The position numbers were made by a program, and so were the translations under genes. Under the pieces are notes generated by a model. That model ran no database searches. It was not told the DNA's origin and saw only the letters and a program-made list of their open reading frames with translations. Positions 1 through 5,518 of a stretch of DNA of 5,518 nucleotides are shown here, in pieces; the first letter of the stretch is position 1, and every line of letters begins with the position of its first letter. This DNA is from Clostridia bacterium (GTDB lineage: Bacteria; Bacillota_A; Clostridia; Christensenellales; UBA1242): contig JAFTUZ010000035.1 in assembly GCA_017466005.1 (NCBI GenBank), positions 1 through 5,518 of the forward strand, in the 5' to 3' direction.

Positions 1-13
1 GACGGCAACCGAA

Positions 14-457
14 ATGAGAAAGCACGGAACAAAGAATTTAACTTACACACAGCGTTTGCAGATTGAAACGCTTTTTAACGCAAAAATGAACAAACAAGAC
101 ATCGCAAAACAAGTCGGTGTTTGTTTGCGAACTATACAAAGAGAGTTAAAGCGTGGCGAATATGAACACACAATTAAACAAGATAATTTTTGGTGGAAAG
201 CACCAAAGTATAAAAAGGTTGTGCGTTATTCAGCTCAAATTGCACACGACAAATATAAATTCAACAATACTGCAAAAGGTCGCCCGTTAAAAGTTGGCAA
301 CGACCACGCTTTTATTGAGTATATAAATAATCGTGTAAAAAATGAGCGAATAACTGCACACGCTGTTTGGGGCGAAATGCTGTATAAAGATTTGCCATTT
401 GAAACACGCATAAGCAAAACAACGCTGTATAACTATATACGACTTGGACTTTTTTAA
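14..457 (+). pseudogene. IS30-family transposase, N-terminal helix-turn-helix part, ended by an early stop
   Basis: This is the N-terminal part of an IS30 transposase, the part that binds the element's ends. Residues 9-48 (beginning LTYTQRLQIE, with DIAKQVGVCLRTIQREL) are a typical IS30 helix-turn-helix of the HTH_38 type. The piece closes with TTLYNYIRLGLF, which in intact relatives runs straight into a basic linker and the catalytic domain. Here a TAA at 455-457 ends it after 147 residues. The next piece starts three codons later in the same frame, so this is a nonsense change and not a frameshift. There is no clear Shine-Dalgarno sequence in the 13 bases before the ATG, and the promoter would lie outside the window. 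The fragment could still be made as a stand-alone DNA-binding protein, but that is only inference. Confidence 0.8.
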
Positions 458-466
458 AATATCAAA

Positions 467-1057
467 ATGGCAAAACGCAAAGAGAAATACAAAAAGTCAA
501 CAATCAAGCGTGTGGCAAAAGGCGTGTCAATAGAAAAACGCCCCGAAGAAATAAAACAGCGTAAAACTTTCGGTCATTGGGAACTTGACTGTTTGTGTGG
601 TAGCACTCGCACAACTTTTTTCGTAATGACTGAAAGATTAACCCGTCAAGAAATCATTTTCAAAATGAAAGACCAAACACAACAAAGTGTAATCAGTTGC
701 CTTGACTTATTAGAACGCAAGTATAAGTCAAAGTTCAAAAAGATATTCAAAACTATTACTTGCGATAATGGTAGTGAATTTTTGGACTTTGCAAGTATGG
801 AAAAATCGCTGTTTTCAAAACACAAGAAACGCACACAAGTTTACTATTGCCACCCGTATTGTTCTTGTGAGCGTGGCACAAATGAGCGTATGAATAGAGA
901 AATACGGCGACTTGTTCCAAAGGGAAAAGATTTGTCAAACTATACAACAGCACAAGTGAAAGACATTGAAACTTGGGTAAATACCTACCCACGCAAAGTT
1001 TTAGGGTTTGCTTGTTCGCAAGAAATGTTTGACAAACAATTACTTGCAATAGCGTAA
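467..1057 (+). pseudogene. IS30-family transposase, C-terminal DDE catalytic part
   Basis: This is the catalytic half of an IS30 transposase, carrying the RNase H-like DDE fold that cuts and joins DNA. From the ATG at 467, the catalytic residues can be placed at D41 (in GHWELDCLCG), D100 (in TCDNGSEF) and E140 (in ERGTNERMNREIRR). The typical IS30 ending NTYPRKVLGF is present, so the domain looks complete. It is in the same frame as the upstream piece and separated from it only by TAA plus three codons (N-I-K). No ribosome binding site precedes this ATG, so translation would need reinitiation or readthrough. The joined frame would be 346 residues, a normal size for the family. The linker at the break looks somewhat shorter than in typical relatives, so a small deletion may accompany the stop. 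Confidence 0.85.
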
Positions 1058-1114
1058 TCAATATATATAACCAACAAAAAAAGGTGTGTAAAACTACACG
1101 CCCATTTTTAGTAT

Positions 1115-1245
1115 AAAAAATTTAAGCAAAAGTGAAGATTTGCACTTTTAAGGGTGTTGCAACACCCTTAAAAGTATGCTAAACACCCAAATTTTATCAC
1201 AAAACTTAAATTTTTTTATTTTTTTTTGAAAAAGTGCTTAAATTT
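1115..1245. repeat. A/T-rich inverted repeat surrounding the palindrome
   Basis: The 12-mer at 1115-1126 (AAAAAATTTAAG) is the exact reverse complement of 1205-1216. A second partner lies further out: AAATTTAAGCA at 1118-1128 matches TGCTTAAATTT at 1235-1245 over 11 bp. The perfect palindrome 1144-1175 sits inside both pairs. The whole could fold as a MITE-like or terminator-like structure. The arms are low in complexity, so part of the match may be chance in such AT-rich DNA. Confidence 0.5.
1144..1175. repeat. Perfect 32-bp palindrome
   Basis: The 16 bases ACTTTTAAGGGTGTTG are followed at once by their exact reverse complement, with the centre between 1159 and 1160. The next bases outward pair only with a two-base bulge (GC on the left, ATGC on the right). 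There is no T-run directly after it on either strand, so it is not a classical intrinsic terminator, although it could act as one in weaker form. It lies 87 bases past the transposase stop. It might therefore be part of the right end of the element, a palindromic target of the IS30 type, or a fold-back structure of the flanking DNA. Confidence 0.85.
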
Positions 1246-1483
1246 GTTTGACATTATAAATAAAATAGACTAAATTAATATACTTAATTTTATTTTATTG
1301 TATATAAATTATATCAAAAACAATAAACTTGATAACATTAACATAAAAACTTAAATAAAAATAGCATATTCAAAAATAATTTAAAAGTTTAAAATATTGT
1401 ACATTTTTAACTAAATTTTTAAAAAATGATTAATTATTCATTATTATTTTAGAACATAAAAACAATTAAATTACAAAACCTAG

Positions 1484-1642
1484 TTATACACAATACTTTT
1501 CAACTTTTACACACAGCATATTTATAAATTTGCTTGTATATTTATAGGAAATGCTTATTTTTAGATAAATTCTACCTTTAAAAAACAAAAAATTGCAAGT
1601 TTTCCCCAACTTTTTAAAAGTTTTCCACAGGGTGGCTTGCAA
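1484..1642 (+). other. Ordered DnaA-box-like array, possible replication or DnaA-binding region
   Basis: Three 9-mers fit the consensus TTWTNCACA: TTATACACA at 1484-1492, TTTTACACA at 1505-1513 and TTTTCCACA at 1621-1629. A one-mismatch copy, TTTTCCCCA, lies at 1600-1608. All four are on the same strand. They form two pairs with start-to-start spacing of exactly 21 bp, about two helical turns. AAGTTTTCC repeats at 1597 and 1618. A near-perfect palindrome AACTTTT-T-AAAAGTT lies between the last two boxes (1608-1622), and TTGCAAG/CTTGCAA (1593-1599, 1636-1642) flank the set. A short GC cluster follows the last box, then AT-rich DNA to 1722. One more box on the opposite strand, TGTGTAAAA, lies at 1085-1093. 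No dnaA, dnaN or rep gene is in the window, and no change of strand bias is obvious. A chromosomal oriC is therefore only one possibility; a DnaA-titration site or other regulatory region is equally open. Confidence 0.35.
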
Positions 1643-1722
1643 AATTTTAATTTTTAATAAATTTTACTTATTTCTACTATATTTAATATTTCCTATTAAA
1701 AAATATCAATATATTATGATTT

Positions 1723-2640
1723 TTACTGTTCGGTACTATTAATTAAATTATTTAAGTCTATAAATTCTTCTATACTATTTTCTGGTCTTGTATGGTACCC
1801 TACTATTTTCACACCTTGCACAGGTTTATATGTTTGTGTTCTAATCTTCTTTTTATCTATCATCTTACCATTTTCCCAAAATTCCAAATAAGATTTATAA
1901 ACGCAACCATCTTTAGGATATTGTTTATAAAAACTTTCATCTTCATAATACACCTTATCTTGATATTCACCATCTACATCAACAATAACTTTATCTTGTG
2001 GTGCTTTTAAGGTTTTTACAAGTTCATTTACTCGCTTTAAAGAAATATTATTTGTTTTTTTACCAAAAATTTCTACATATACTTTACTATTTGTTGTATA
2101 AGTTTTTATAAATATTGGAGAGTTTGTGTTGTTTTTCCATCTTAAATCACTAGAACCATAATTAACCATAGCATCAAAACCCGCCATAACATATCCACTT
2201 TGTAAACTATGTGGGTGCACTTCTAAAATTTCCACCCCAGCCAGTAGCAAAGCATTATACATTGTGGTACTTGTTTGACAAACGCCACCACCAACCCCTT
2301 CTACATACTCTTCATTAACTATTATATTTGCGGTTTTGTATCCATTTGCCTCCGTTCGCCTTTTTGTAGTTTGATTAAAAGAATATTCCTTATAAGGCTC
2401 TAGCACCATACCATTAAAACATTCCAACGATTTTCGTATATTATGCTTTCTACTTTCCGAACTAGTTTCAAAACTGGTAGAAAAACTAGAAAGTTTATTA
2501 GACAATGGCTTTAAATCTGATAATTTTGTTTTAGGAGTTAATATTTCTGGCTTTACTTCTAGCGTAATGGTATTACTGTTTTCTAACTCATTTAATATAG
2601 ATAAATATAAATTATATTTATCAACCTTGTATCCAATTTG
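1723..2640 (-). pseudogene. VanW-family protein, C-terminal part including the VanW domain, cut off by an upstream stop
   Basis: This is the VanW domain, an exported or surface domain common in Firmicutes, named from vancomycin-resistance clusters but without a proven biochemical role. Recognisable signatures are LSSFSTSF, then RKHNIRKSLECFNG, then YSFNQTTKRRTEANGY, and the hallmark GGGVCQTSTTMYNALLLAG. After these come GFDAMVNYGSSDLRWKNNT and a C-terminal tail of roughly 110 residues beyond the core domain. The frame is open from just after the TAA at 2641-2643, and the first 45 codons (QIGYKVDKYN onward) continue the domain that begins in the upstream piece. The only early start, TTG at 2505-2503, has no Shine-Dalgarno sequence and falls at the edge of the domain, so independent translation is doubtful. 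The terminal stop is TAA at 1723-1725. No clear terminator follows. Confidence 0.85.
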
Positions 2641-3039
2641 TTATTTTGTAAATTTAAACACAGTTATACTATTTGGATTAAAATCCATTTTAGCATCAAC
2701 TGCTTGCTTATCAATAAAATTACAAATATTATTAATTTTTTCTTTTATTCCATAAAAAACATATTCAAAACTATCTTCTAACGAAAAACCTAATGCATTA
2801 ATTTCTTTAACTAATTCTACACGCTGCATTCTATTTCCCATTCTGTTATTCTTCTGTGCTTTTCCCCACTGCTCAAAATTTGTTATTTGATTTAATAAAA
2901 TATTATCATTCCATAACCAAACAGCATTCTGATAATATAACTTTATTTCAACCTCTTCTTCTGGCTGATAACTTCCGCAACACATTAAAGAAATAATACA
3001 CAAAAATAACATTGCCATTGTTTTTGGTAAAAATTTCAT
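2641..3039 (-). pseudogene. VanW-family protein, N-terminal part with signal peptide, ended by an early stop
   Basis: This is the first 132 residues of the VanW-family protein continued at 1723-2640. Residues 1-22 form a basic start and hydrophobic core (MKFLPKTMAMLFLCIISLM) followed by CCGS. That is a signal peptide, possibly lipoprotein-like, although the methionine before the cysteine is a poor lipobox. The rest, ending VDAKMDFNPNSITVFKFTK, resembles the start of the peptidoglycan-binding-type domain that often precedes VanW domains. The TAA at 2641-2643 interrupts this domain, and the downstream sequence continues it in the same frame. The whole frame 3039-1723 would code for 437 residues. 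AGGAG lies seven bases before the ATG, and an extended -10 promoter lies upstream, so expression signals are intact and only the stop disables it. Confidence 0.75.
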
Positions 3040-3086
3040 TTTATCTCTCCTATTTGTTACAATTTAGTTTTACACAAAATTTATAA

Positions 3087-3092
3087 ATTATA
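3087..3092 (-). promoter_or_regulatory. Extended -10 promoter of the VanW-type gene
   Basis: On the minus strand TGGTATAAT gives a perfect TATAAT with the TG-n extension, about 48 bases before the ATG at 3039. No good -35 is seen at 17-18 bases, as usual for extended -10 promoters. Transcription would start near 3080, giving a leader of about 40 bases that contains the AGGAG site. It lies directly behind the terminator of the upstream operon, which suggests separate transcription. Confidence 0.5.
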
Positions 3093-3111
3093 CCAAATTT
3101 AAACAATAAAA

Positions 3112-3136
3112 TAAGAACAAGACTTCCTTGTTCTTA
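3112..3136 (-). terminator. Intrinsic terminator of the 4458-3134 operon
   Basis: The stem TAAGAACAAG (10 bp, perfect) with a five-base loop GAAGT is followed on the minus strand by a T-rich stretch, TTTTATTGTTT. The stop codon of the 209-residue gene forms the first bases of the stem, so termination follows the end of translation directly. Confidence 0.7.
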
Positions 3137-3763
3137 ACCTTGAGCTTTTATTTTTTGCATTAATAATTTTTGTTTTTGTGCTACAAGTTTTTCTTTGTTA
3201 GCAGGCATAAGCATTAACTGCCTTTTTGCAAATTCTTGCGGTAATATTTTTTGAGTTACTAAAGTTATTATTTGCTCCTTTCTAAATTTAGCAATATCTA
3301 ACTGCGCCGTTATAGGCATATGTAAAATTATATTACTTATTATAAAATTATTTAACCTATTAAAATCTATAATTTCACTTACCAATAGTTTACGACTAAC
3401 TTCATTATACCAAGTATCTGCAAGTTTTTCTTTATCTTCTGTTGTAACAAAATCTGTATTATAATTTTCTAAAAATTCTAACATATTTTCTTTATTTGTA
3501 AAAAAGCCCTCTAACTTTTTTCTAGTAATTAATATAGTTTGAGGTAATTCTAGGGTTTTAATACCTTCAACAGCATGAAATGTGCTAGATTTAAACGTTG
3601 CGTTATCGCTATATAAATTCTTTGCTTCTTTGTCTCGCATTAAAGAAACACGGTTGCCATAAACACCTTTACCAAAGGTGAATTTTTCATATGAATAACC
3701 ACAAGTAATTGCATAAGCCAAATGTGCCATAGCCTGTTCACTTGTGAACATTTTTGTTATCAT
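3134..3763 (-). CDS. Hypothetical 209-residue protein, third gene of the operon
   Basis: I do not recognise a family. The protein is soluble, with no signal peptide or membrane segment. The N-terminal half is mixed (MFTSEQAMAHLAYAITCGYSYEKF, then a segment rich in G, V and R). The C-terminal third looks helical and basic, ending in a K/Q-rich helix (KEKLVAQKQKLLMQKIKAQ). The start ATG at 3763 is chosen because AGGAG lies six bases upstream; another ATG five bases upstream is out of frame and too close to that site. The gene begins 19 bases after the stop of the HicB-like gene and ends inside the terminator stem, so it is the last gene of the operon. The partner genes give no firm clue to its role. 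Confidence 0.75.
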   Translation of the reverse strand: MITKMFTSEQAMAHLAYAITCGYSYEKFTFGKGVYGNRVSLMRDKEAKNLYSDNATFKSSTFHAVEGIKTLELPQTILITRKKLEGFFTNKENMLEFLENYNTDFVTTEDKEKLADTWYNEVSRKLLVSEIIDFNRLNNFIISNIILHMPITAQLDIAKFRKEQIITLVTQKILPQEFAKRQLMLMPANKEKLVAQKQKLLMQKIKAQG

Positions 3764-3782
3764 TCATCTCTCCTAAATATTA

Positions 3783-4082
3783 TTAGATGTTAAAACTAAA
3801 TTTTTCTTCTTCATTGCCATCATAGCCTTCTATTTGTGCATCAACTAAAAGCACTATGTTGTTAGGCTCTTTTTCAACATCTTCATATTTTGTTGCTTCT
3901 TCCACTTCTCCATTATACTCTAAAGCACAACGGCAATAAGTTTCTAAAAATTCTTTAGCACGCAAAAATGCCTCTTCTACTGTTTCACCTTCTGTACAAA
4001 CACTTATATCATGTAAGATAATAGTGTACCCACGATTTTCTTTATCCTTATAAAGAACAGCTGGAAAAACAAATTGTTTCAT
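3783..4082 (-). CDS. HicB-like small protein without a HicA partner
   Basis: This 99-residue protein has the HicB fold signature in its first half: FPAVLYKDKENRGYTIILHDISVCTEGETVEEAFLRAKEFLETYC, a short sheet followed by the characteristic helix after a TEGET-type turn. HicB proteins usually neutralise a HicA toxin, a small RNA-binding mRNA interferase, encoded next to them. Neither neighbour resembles HicA: one is a membrane protein and the other is a 209-residue unknown. There is also no clear DNA-binding domain in the acidic C-terminal half (VEEATKYEDVEKE, ending YDGNEEEKFSFNI). It is therefore best called an orphan HicB-like protein, whose function may not be antitoxin. An AAGGA site lies about ten bases before the ATG, and the start is 19 bases after the preceding gene's stop. 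Confidence 0.75.
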   Translation of the reverse strand: MKQFVFPAVLYKDKENRGYTIILHDISVCTEGETVEEAFLRAKEFLETYCRCALEYNGEVEEATKYEDVEKEPNNIVLLVDAQIEGYDGNEEEKFSFNI

Positions 4083-4101
4083 AATAAAAATTTCCTTTTA
4101 A

Positions 4102-4458
4102 TTATATCCAAATAAGTGTATTAGCTACTAAAAGCACCAAGCAAAGTAAACCAAAAAGCAAATTTAATGCCCTACTCATATTTGTTTTTGCATGCTTAAT
4201 CCTTTTAATTTTTGCTTGTCCTGCAGCCTTTTGCGCAAAAACCAAACCGACCACAGCAACAACAAGCCCCACAAGCGGGCAAATACCCATAAACACATTT
4301 TCACCAATTTGCATAACAAAAATAAACAAAATAACACTAATTAAAAAAACCAATAAAGAACCCATACTAAGCCAAAAAGAAGTATTTGAAAGTGGTTCAA
4401 ATGCTTTAAATTCTTTGGTTTGTTGAACCTGTTTATCTAAATAGTCAAAATATGCCAT
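4102..4458 (-). CDS. Small membrane protein with three predicted helices, DUF4190-like layout
   Basis: The protein has 118 residues. A polar, charged N-terminus (about 1-27) is followed by hydrophobic segments at about 28-50 (FWLSMGSLLVFLISVILFIFV), 54-75 (FMGICPLVGLVVAVVGLVFA) and 94-118 (NLLFGLLCLVLLVANTLIWI). A basic loop (QAKIKRIKHAKTNMSR) lies between the second and third and probably faces the cytoplasm. The glycine-rich second segment followed by a small basic loop recalls DUF4190-type proteins, but this is a similarity of layout and not a firm family match. AGGAG lies eight bases before the ATG. It is the first gene of a likely three-gene operon, and no catalytic residues are apparent. 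Confidence 0.75.
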   Translation of the reverse strand: MAYFDYLDKQVQQTKEFKAFEPLSNTSFWLSMGSLLVFLISVILFIFVMQIGENVFMGICPLVGLVVAVVGLVFAQKAAGQAKIKRIKHAKTNMSRALNLLFGLLCLVLLVANTLIWI

Positions 4459-4478
4459 TACTTACACTCCTATTTTAT

Positions 4479-4507
4479 ATTATATATTGTTTACAAAAAA
4501 TTAGCAA
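4479..4507 (-). promoter_or_regulatory. Likely sigma-A-type promoter of the 4458-3134 operon
   Basis: On the minus strand a perfect TATAAT (4484-4479) is preceded, after 17 bases, by TTGCTA (4507-4502), which matches four of six -35 positions. The expected transcription start, near 4472, would leave only a very short leader with the AGGAG site at its beginning. The assignment is plausible but not certain in such AT-rich DNA. Confidence 0.4.
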
Positions 4508-4548
4508 ACAAAATAACTTATTTTTTAAATTTTTGACACAATTTTTTA

Positions 4549-4630
4549 AATAACCTCATAGTATGTAGTAGAAACCTTCGTTACATAATCACTTTTTTAG
4601 TATTGTGGTTATGTTAATTTGGAGGTTATT
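4549..4630 (+). promoter_or_regulatory. Nested inverted repeats in the leader of the cysteine-rich gene, covering its ribosome binding site
   Basis: AATAACCTC at 4549-4557 is the exact reverse complement of GAGGTTATT at 4622-4630, which contains the Shine-Dalgarno sequence and reaches the start codon. Inside this pair, ACATAATCAC (4583-4592) and GTGGTTATGT (4605-4614) form a 10-bp stem with one G-U pair and a 12-base loop. If transcription starts upstream of 4549, the RNA could close the ribosome binding site. No convincing promoter was found: TTGACA at 4533-4538 lacks a well-spaced -10. The repeats could also serve as DNA operators. Confidence 0.4.
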
Positions 4631-4915
4631 ATGTTTTGTCAAAATAAATTTTATGAACGTGAATACGAATGGGAAAACAAACGAAATCAAGCTTTTAATT
4701 GCCCATGCGAAATAAACTGCCCTTGGGAACAATACAGACAACAACACTGCGATTACAACAAAAAACACGATAATGATTGTTCTCAAAACTGGTGCAACAA
4801 CCGCCCATGTCACCCAGAAAAACCTAAAAAACAAGAATATTGTGAATTTTGTATTGAAGGTAAAATTATCTTCAAAGATAATTGCGGTTTTAAAAACAAC
4901 AAGTTTTACAACTAA
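4631..4915 (+). CDS. Small cysteine-rich protein
   Basis: The protein has 94 residues with eleven cysteines, several in close groups (NCPCEINC, DNDCSQNWC, RPCH, YCEFC), and many N, K, E, Q and aromatic residues. It has no signal peptide or membrane segment. I know of no family that fits clearly. The CxxC and CxC spacing suggests metal binding or disulfide cross-linking, and spore-associated proteins can look like this, but neither is shown. The start is the ATG at 4631 because GGAGG lies five bases upstream; the frame also opens at a TTG at 4619, which lies before that site and is not used. It is the only plus-strand gene in the right part. Its TAA overlaps the TAG of the rmuC-like gene on the other strand. 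Confidence 0.7.
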   Translation: MFCQNKFYEREYEWENKRNQAFNCPCEINCPWEQYRQQHCDYNKKHDNDCSQNWCNNRPCHPEKPKKQEYCEFCIEGKIIFKDNCGFKNNKFYN

Positions 4916-5518
4916 TCATTTTCATTAATTTCCACTTCAGTTTCAATATCTGTATTAAATGATATTAAATCGGTAGCATCGGTTTTAGCTGGAGCAAAAG
5001 AATCTACTTTACTAAGTTGACGTTCTATTGTTCTAGTTTTCTTGGCAGCATCATCTATTGTGTTGCTTGCTTCATTAAGTTTTTTCTGAGTTTTTCCAAT
5101 TAAATCACAGAACTTTTTAAAATCGTTACGGAAAAGCGCAAGTAGCTCCCAAATTTCGCTACTGCGTTTTTCTATTGCCAATGTTTTAAAGCCCATTTGC
5201 AAACTGTTAAGTAACGCAGCCAATGTTGTTGGCCCACAAACCATAATTCTAAAATCACGTTGAAGTGTTTGAATTAATTCGGTTTTCTTAACAACTTCTG
5301 CATAAAGCCCTTCTATTGGCAAATACATAATAGCAAAATCGGTTGTTTTAGGAACTTTGATATATTTTTTACTAATTTCTTTTGCTTGCGTTTTTATTGC
5401 CGTTTCAATTTCTTTAACACTTTTTTCAACCAGCACACTATCATTCTGCTCGCTTGCTTCTATTAAACGCTGATATGCTTCAATAGGATATTTGGCATCT
5501 ATTGGTAAAAGCACACTA
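4912..5518 (-). CDS. rmuC: RmuC-family DNA recombination protein, C-terminal part (5' end outside window)
   Basis: RmuC proteins are nuclease-fold proteins that limit DNA inversions at short inverted repeats in E. coli. The visible 201 residues hold the conserved RmuC domain: LPIDAKYPIEAY near the start, then KYIKVPKTTDFAIMYLPIEGLYAEVV, then CGPTTLAALLNSLQMGFKTLAI. A region predicted to form a coiled coil follows (about 130-170, rich in K, L, E and N), and an acidic tail ends EVEINEND. The N-terminal membrane anchor and coiled coil expected in the family lie beyond 5518. A GTG at 5514 lies within the conserved domain and is an internal valine codon, not a start. The stop is TAG, unlike its TAA-using neighbours, and it overlaps the stop of the convergent cysteine-rich gene. 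Confidence 0.9.
   Translation of the reverse strand, partial: SVLLPIDAKYPIEAYQRLIEASEQNDSVLVEKSVKEIETAIKTQAKEISKKYIKVPKTTDFAIMYLPIEGLYAEVVKKTELIQTLQRDFRIMVCGPTTLAALLNSLQMGFKTLAIEKRSSEIWELLALFRNDFKKFCDLIGKTQKKLNEASNTIDDAAKKTRTIERQLSKVDSFAPAKTDATDLISFNTDIETEVEINEND

Larger units (their letters stand above)
1..1180 (+). mobile_element. IS30-family insertion sequence, left end outside window, right end not defined
   Basis: The two plus-strand pieces at 14-457 and 467-1057 together make a full-length IS30 transposase, so an insertion sequence of this family covers the left of the window. Only 13 bases lie upstream of the first start codon, so the left terminal repeat is not visible. IS30 elements usually end within about a hundred bases of the transposase stop. 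The right end is therefore probably near the palindrome at 1144-1175, but without the left end no terminal inverted repeat or target duplication can be matched. The boundary at 1180 is an estimate. Confidence 0.6.
1058..1722. other. 665-base gene-free, very AT-rich region
   Basis: No credible coding region was found here on either strand. It separates the 3' end of the transposase from the 3' end of the VanW-type gene, so neither gene needs a promoter in it. The left part (about 1085-1245) holds the palindrome and nested inverted repeats listed separately. The centre (about 1250-1480) is almost pure A and T with no motif I recognise. The right part (1484-1642) holds ordered DnaA-box-like 9-mers followed by a GC cluster and then more AT-rich DNA. 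No tRNA, rRNA or CRISPR pattern is visible. Confidence 0.7.

Noticed and set aside
440..470. Programmed frameshift at the T6A4 run in the transposase, as known for other insertion sequences.
   Set aside because: Both halves are in the same frame, and the other frames give no transposase-like sequence, so a frameshift would not join them.
455..2643. Both broken genes are interrupted by TAA, which could suggest that TAA is read as an amino acid in this organism.
   Set aside because: TAA also ends at least six frames here at natural positions, including the operon gene whose stop lies in the terminator stem. TAA is simply the most likely nonsense codon in such AT-rich DNA.
1792..2755. Plus-strand open frames within the VanW-type gene (1792-2010, 2567-2755).
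   Set aside because: They lie opposite the recognised VanW gene, lack ribosome binding sites and give low-complexity hydrophobic translations typical of the reverse of AT-rich genes.
3134..4082. A complete HicAB toxin-antitoxin pair.
   Set aside because: No HicA-like small basic protein is present on either side. The 209-residue neighbour is too long and lacks recognisable HicA features.
4533..4564. TTGACA with TAGTAT or CATAGTA downstream, as a promoter (sigma-A or sporulation type) for the cysteine-rich gene.
   Set aside because: The spacing to TAGTAT is about 20 bases and the sporulation-type match is partial, so neither can be supported.
4589..4834. Minus-strand open frame opposite the cysteine-rich gene, giving a very hydrophobic product.
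   Set aside because: It has no ribosome binding site and its hydrophobicity mirrors the N/K/C-rich plus-strand codons. The plus-strand gene has a strong GGAGG site.

Overview
The window comes from an AT-rich, probably Firmicutes-like (Clostridia-type) chromosome. The signs are strong AGGAG-type ribosome binding sites, AT-rich codons, nearly all stops being TAA, a VanW-family envelope protein, and an IS30 transposase of the type common in such genomes. The species cannot be named from sequence alone.

Left part (1-1057, plus strand): an IS30-family transposase whose single reading frame is cut by one in-frame TAA at 455-457. This leaves an N-terminal helix-turn-helix piece and a C-terminal DDE catalytic piece. 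The left end of the element lies outside the window.

Middle (1058-1722): about 665 bases with no gene, extremely AT-rich, lying between the 3' ends of the transposase and the VanW-type gene. It holds a perfect 32-bp palindrome inside a larger A/T-rich inverted repeat. Further right is an ordered group of DnaA-box-like 9-mers in two pairs, each pair spaced exactly 21 bp. This is the least explained stretch.

Right part (1723-5518, mostly minus strand), read in the direction of transcription: the C-terminal part of an rmuC-like gene (entering from the right edge and ending at 4912). Next is a three-gene putative operon (4458 to 3134) coding for a small three-helix membrane protein, an orphan HicB-like protein and an unrecognised 209-residue protein, closed by a clear hairpin terminator. 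Last is a VanW-family exported protein with its own extended -10 promoter, also broken by a single in-frame TAA (2641-2643). One plus-strand gene (4631-4915) codes for a small cysteine-rich protein. It overlaps the end of rmuC tail-to-tail by three bases and has nested inverted repeats in its leader that include its Shine-Dalgarno sequence.

There is no evidence for a complete known defence or mobile system. The best leads are the DnaA-box-like array, the leader structure of the cysteine-rich gene, and the two genes that share the same kind of nonsense interruption.
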